Assembly (NCBI GenBank): GCA_030043395.1
Contig: JASHXW010000153.1
Location: 1 to 6,580 of the forward strand
From: Streptosporangiaceae bacterium
GTDB taxonomy: Bacteria > Actinomycetota > Actinomycetes > Streptosporangiales > Streptosporangiaceae
Length of the DNA: 6,580 nt
Direction of reading: 5' to 3'
Position numbers and translations under genes: made by a program. Under the pieces are notes generated by a model. That model made no database searches, was not told the DNA's origin, and worked only from the letters and a program-made list of their open reading frames with translations. Positions 6,130 to 6,580 of this stretch are shown here, piece by piece (positions within the stretch are counted from its first letter, which is position 1; every line of letters begins with the position of its first letter).

Positions 6130-6162
6130 GAGCAATTGCCTGCCCAGGGCGTGATCGACTTA

Positions 6163-6171
6163 GAGGTGGAG
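6163..6171 (+). promoter_or_regulatory. Ribosome binding site of the oxidoreductase gene
   Basis: A purine-rich stretch, GAGGTGGAG, ends 4 nt before the ATG at 6176-6178; its AGGTGG core is 6 nt away. This supports the chosen start. Confidence 0.65.
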
Positions 6172-6175
6172 CACA

Positions 6176-6580
6176 ATGGCCGACGGAAGTGACGGGCTCA
6201 GGCTTGGCTGGCTCGGGACGGGGCGAATGGGCATCGCGCTCATCCACCGGCTCCGCGACGCGGCCTGCGACGTCACCGTCTACAACCGGACAAGGGCAAA
6301 GGCTGAGCCACTGGCTGCTGCGGGGGCGCAGATCGCCGACTCGGCCGCAGACCTGGCCAGCTTGGACATCCTCTTCGTCACCGTCGGCTCCTCCCAGGAT
6401 CTTCTCGACGCCTTGACCGGCGCCGCGGGCGTGACCTCAGGCGGCAAGGCGCCGTCGATCGTGGTCGACTGCTCGACGGTCTCCGCGGAGGCCTCAGAAG
6501 AGGTCAGGCGCGAGCTGGCGGGCCTGGGATGCGAACTGCTCGCCGCGCCGGTCATGGGTAATCCCAGAGTCGCCAAGGCG
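6176..6580 (+). CDS. Beta-hydroxyacid dehydrogenase family NAD(P)-dependent oxidoreductase, 3'-truncated
   Basis: The frame is open from ATG 6176 to the last base (135 codons); the family is usually about 290 residues, so roughly the N-terminal half is seen. It belongs to the 3-hydroxyisobutyrate / 6-phosphogluconate dehydrogenase-like group. The Rossmann motif is LGTGRMG at 13-19. VYNRT at 35-39 follows beta-2, and Arg38 there suggests NADP(H) preference. FVTVGSS is at 67-73 and VDCSTVSAE at 97-105. The substrate-binding block is AAPVMGNPRVAKA (123-135), where canonical members have DAPVSGG, so it resembles the A-P-V-x-G-x-P variant subfamily, whose substrates are poorly defined. It has its own ribosome site and a long upstream region with a dyad, and is divergent from the hydrolase. 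The catalytic lysine and C-terminal domain lie outside the window. Confidence 0.9.
   Translation, partial: MADGSDGLRLGWLGTGRMGIALIHRLRDAACDVTVYNRTRAKAEPLAAAGAQIADSAADLASLDILFVTVGSSQDLLDALTGAAGVTSGGKAPSIVVDCSTVSAEASEEVRRELAGLGCELLAAPVMGNPRVAKA

Larger units (their letters stand above)
5789..6175. promoter_or_regulatory. 387-bp divergent intergenic region, hydrolase (-) / oxidoreductase (+)
   Basis: This gap must contain the upstream sequences of both flanking genes. It holds a short hairpin CGGCC-GACA-GGCCG (5930-5943) and two AGGAGG motifs (6033-6038 and 6055-6060). TTGACA lies at 6050-6055 without a good -10 at 17 bp, and a second hairpin GACAG-GAGG-CTGTC at 6052-6065. A bulged inverted repeat follows at 6105-6129 and the palindrome GCAATTGC at 6132-6139. 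Short open frames exist (for example 5889-6053 and 6043-6192, the latter with a TTG start), but their codon use does not look coding and I do not call them. Confidence 0.5.

Overview
The window is very GC-rich, with dense coding and a strong G/C preference at third codon positions. It carries a membrane-anchored PP2C phosphatase closely resembling the actinobacterial PstP family. Together these point to a high-GC Actinomycetota chromosome; I cannot place it to genus.

Layout, left to right. (1) Bases 2-931 (+): the catalytic C-terminal half of a prolyl oligopeptidase (S9A), cut by the window edge. (2) Facing it, on the minus strand, a two-gene run in the order PP2C phosphatase (3351 to 1846) then short-chain dehydrogenase/reductase (1757 to 1008). 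(3) A 283-bp divergent promoter region. (4) A LacI-family regulator (3635-4660, +) converging on an alpha/beta hydrolase (5788 to 4709, -) that resembles 2,6-dihydroxypseudooxynicotine hydrolase and related C-C bond hydrolases. (5) A 387-bp divergent intergenic region with a bulged inverted repeat. (6) From 6176 (+) to the window end, the N-terminal part of a beta-hydroxyacid dehydrogenase-family oxidoreductase.

How the genes fit together: the left side holds general functions (peptidase, Ser/Thr phosphatase, reductase) with no obvious shared pathway. The right side looks like a small catabolic or detoxification neighbourhood: a sugar- or metabolite-type LacI regulator, a hydrolase of the C-C-bond-cleaving type, and a hydroxyacid-type dehydrogenase. 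That link is inferred from proximity only.

The most unusual feature lies outside the proteins. All three gaps that adjoin a gene 3' end (S9/SDR, PP2C/SDR, LacI/hydrolase) hold a short degenerate tandem array with units of about 18-24 bp. In two of them the array runs through stop codons. I saw no comparable array in the two 5'-to-5' gaps. The arrays share little sequence with each other, so what recurs is the position and architecture rather than one repeat family.
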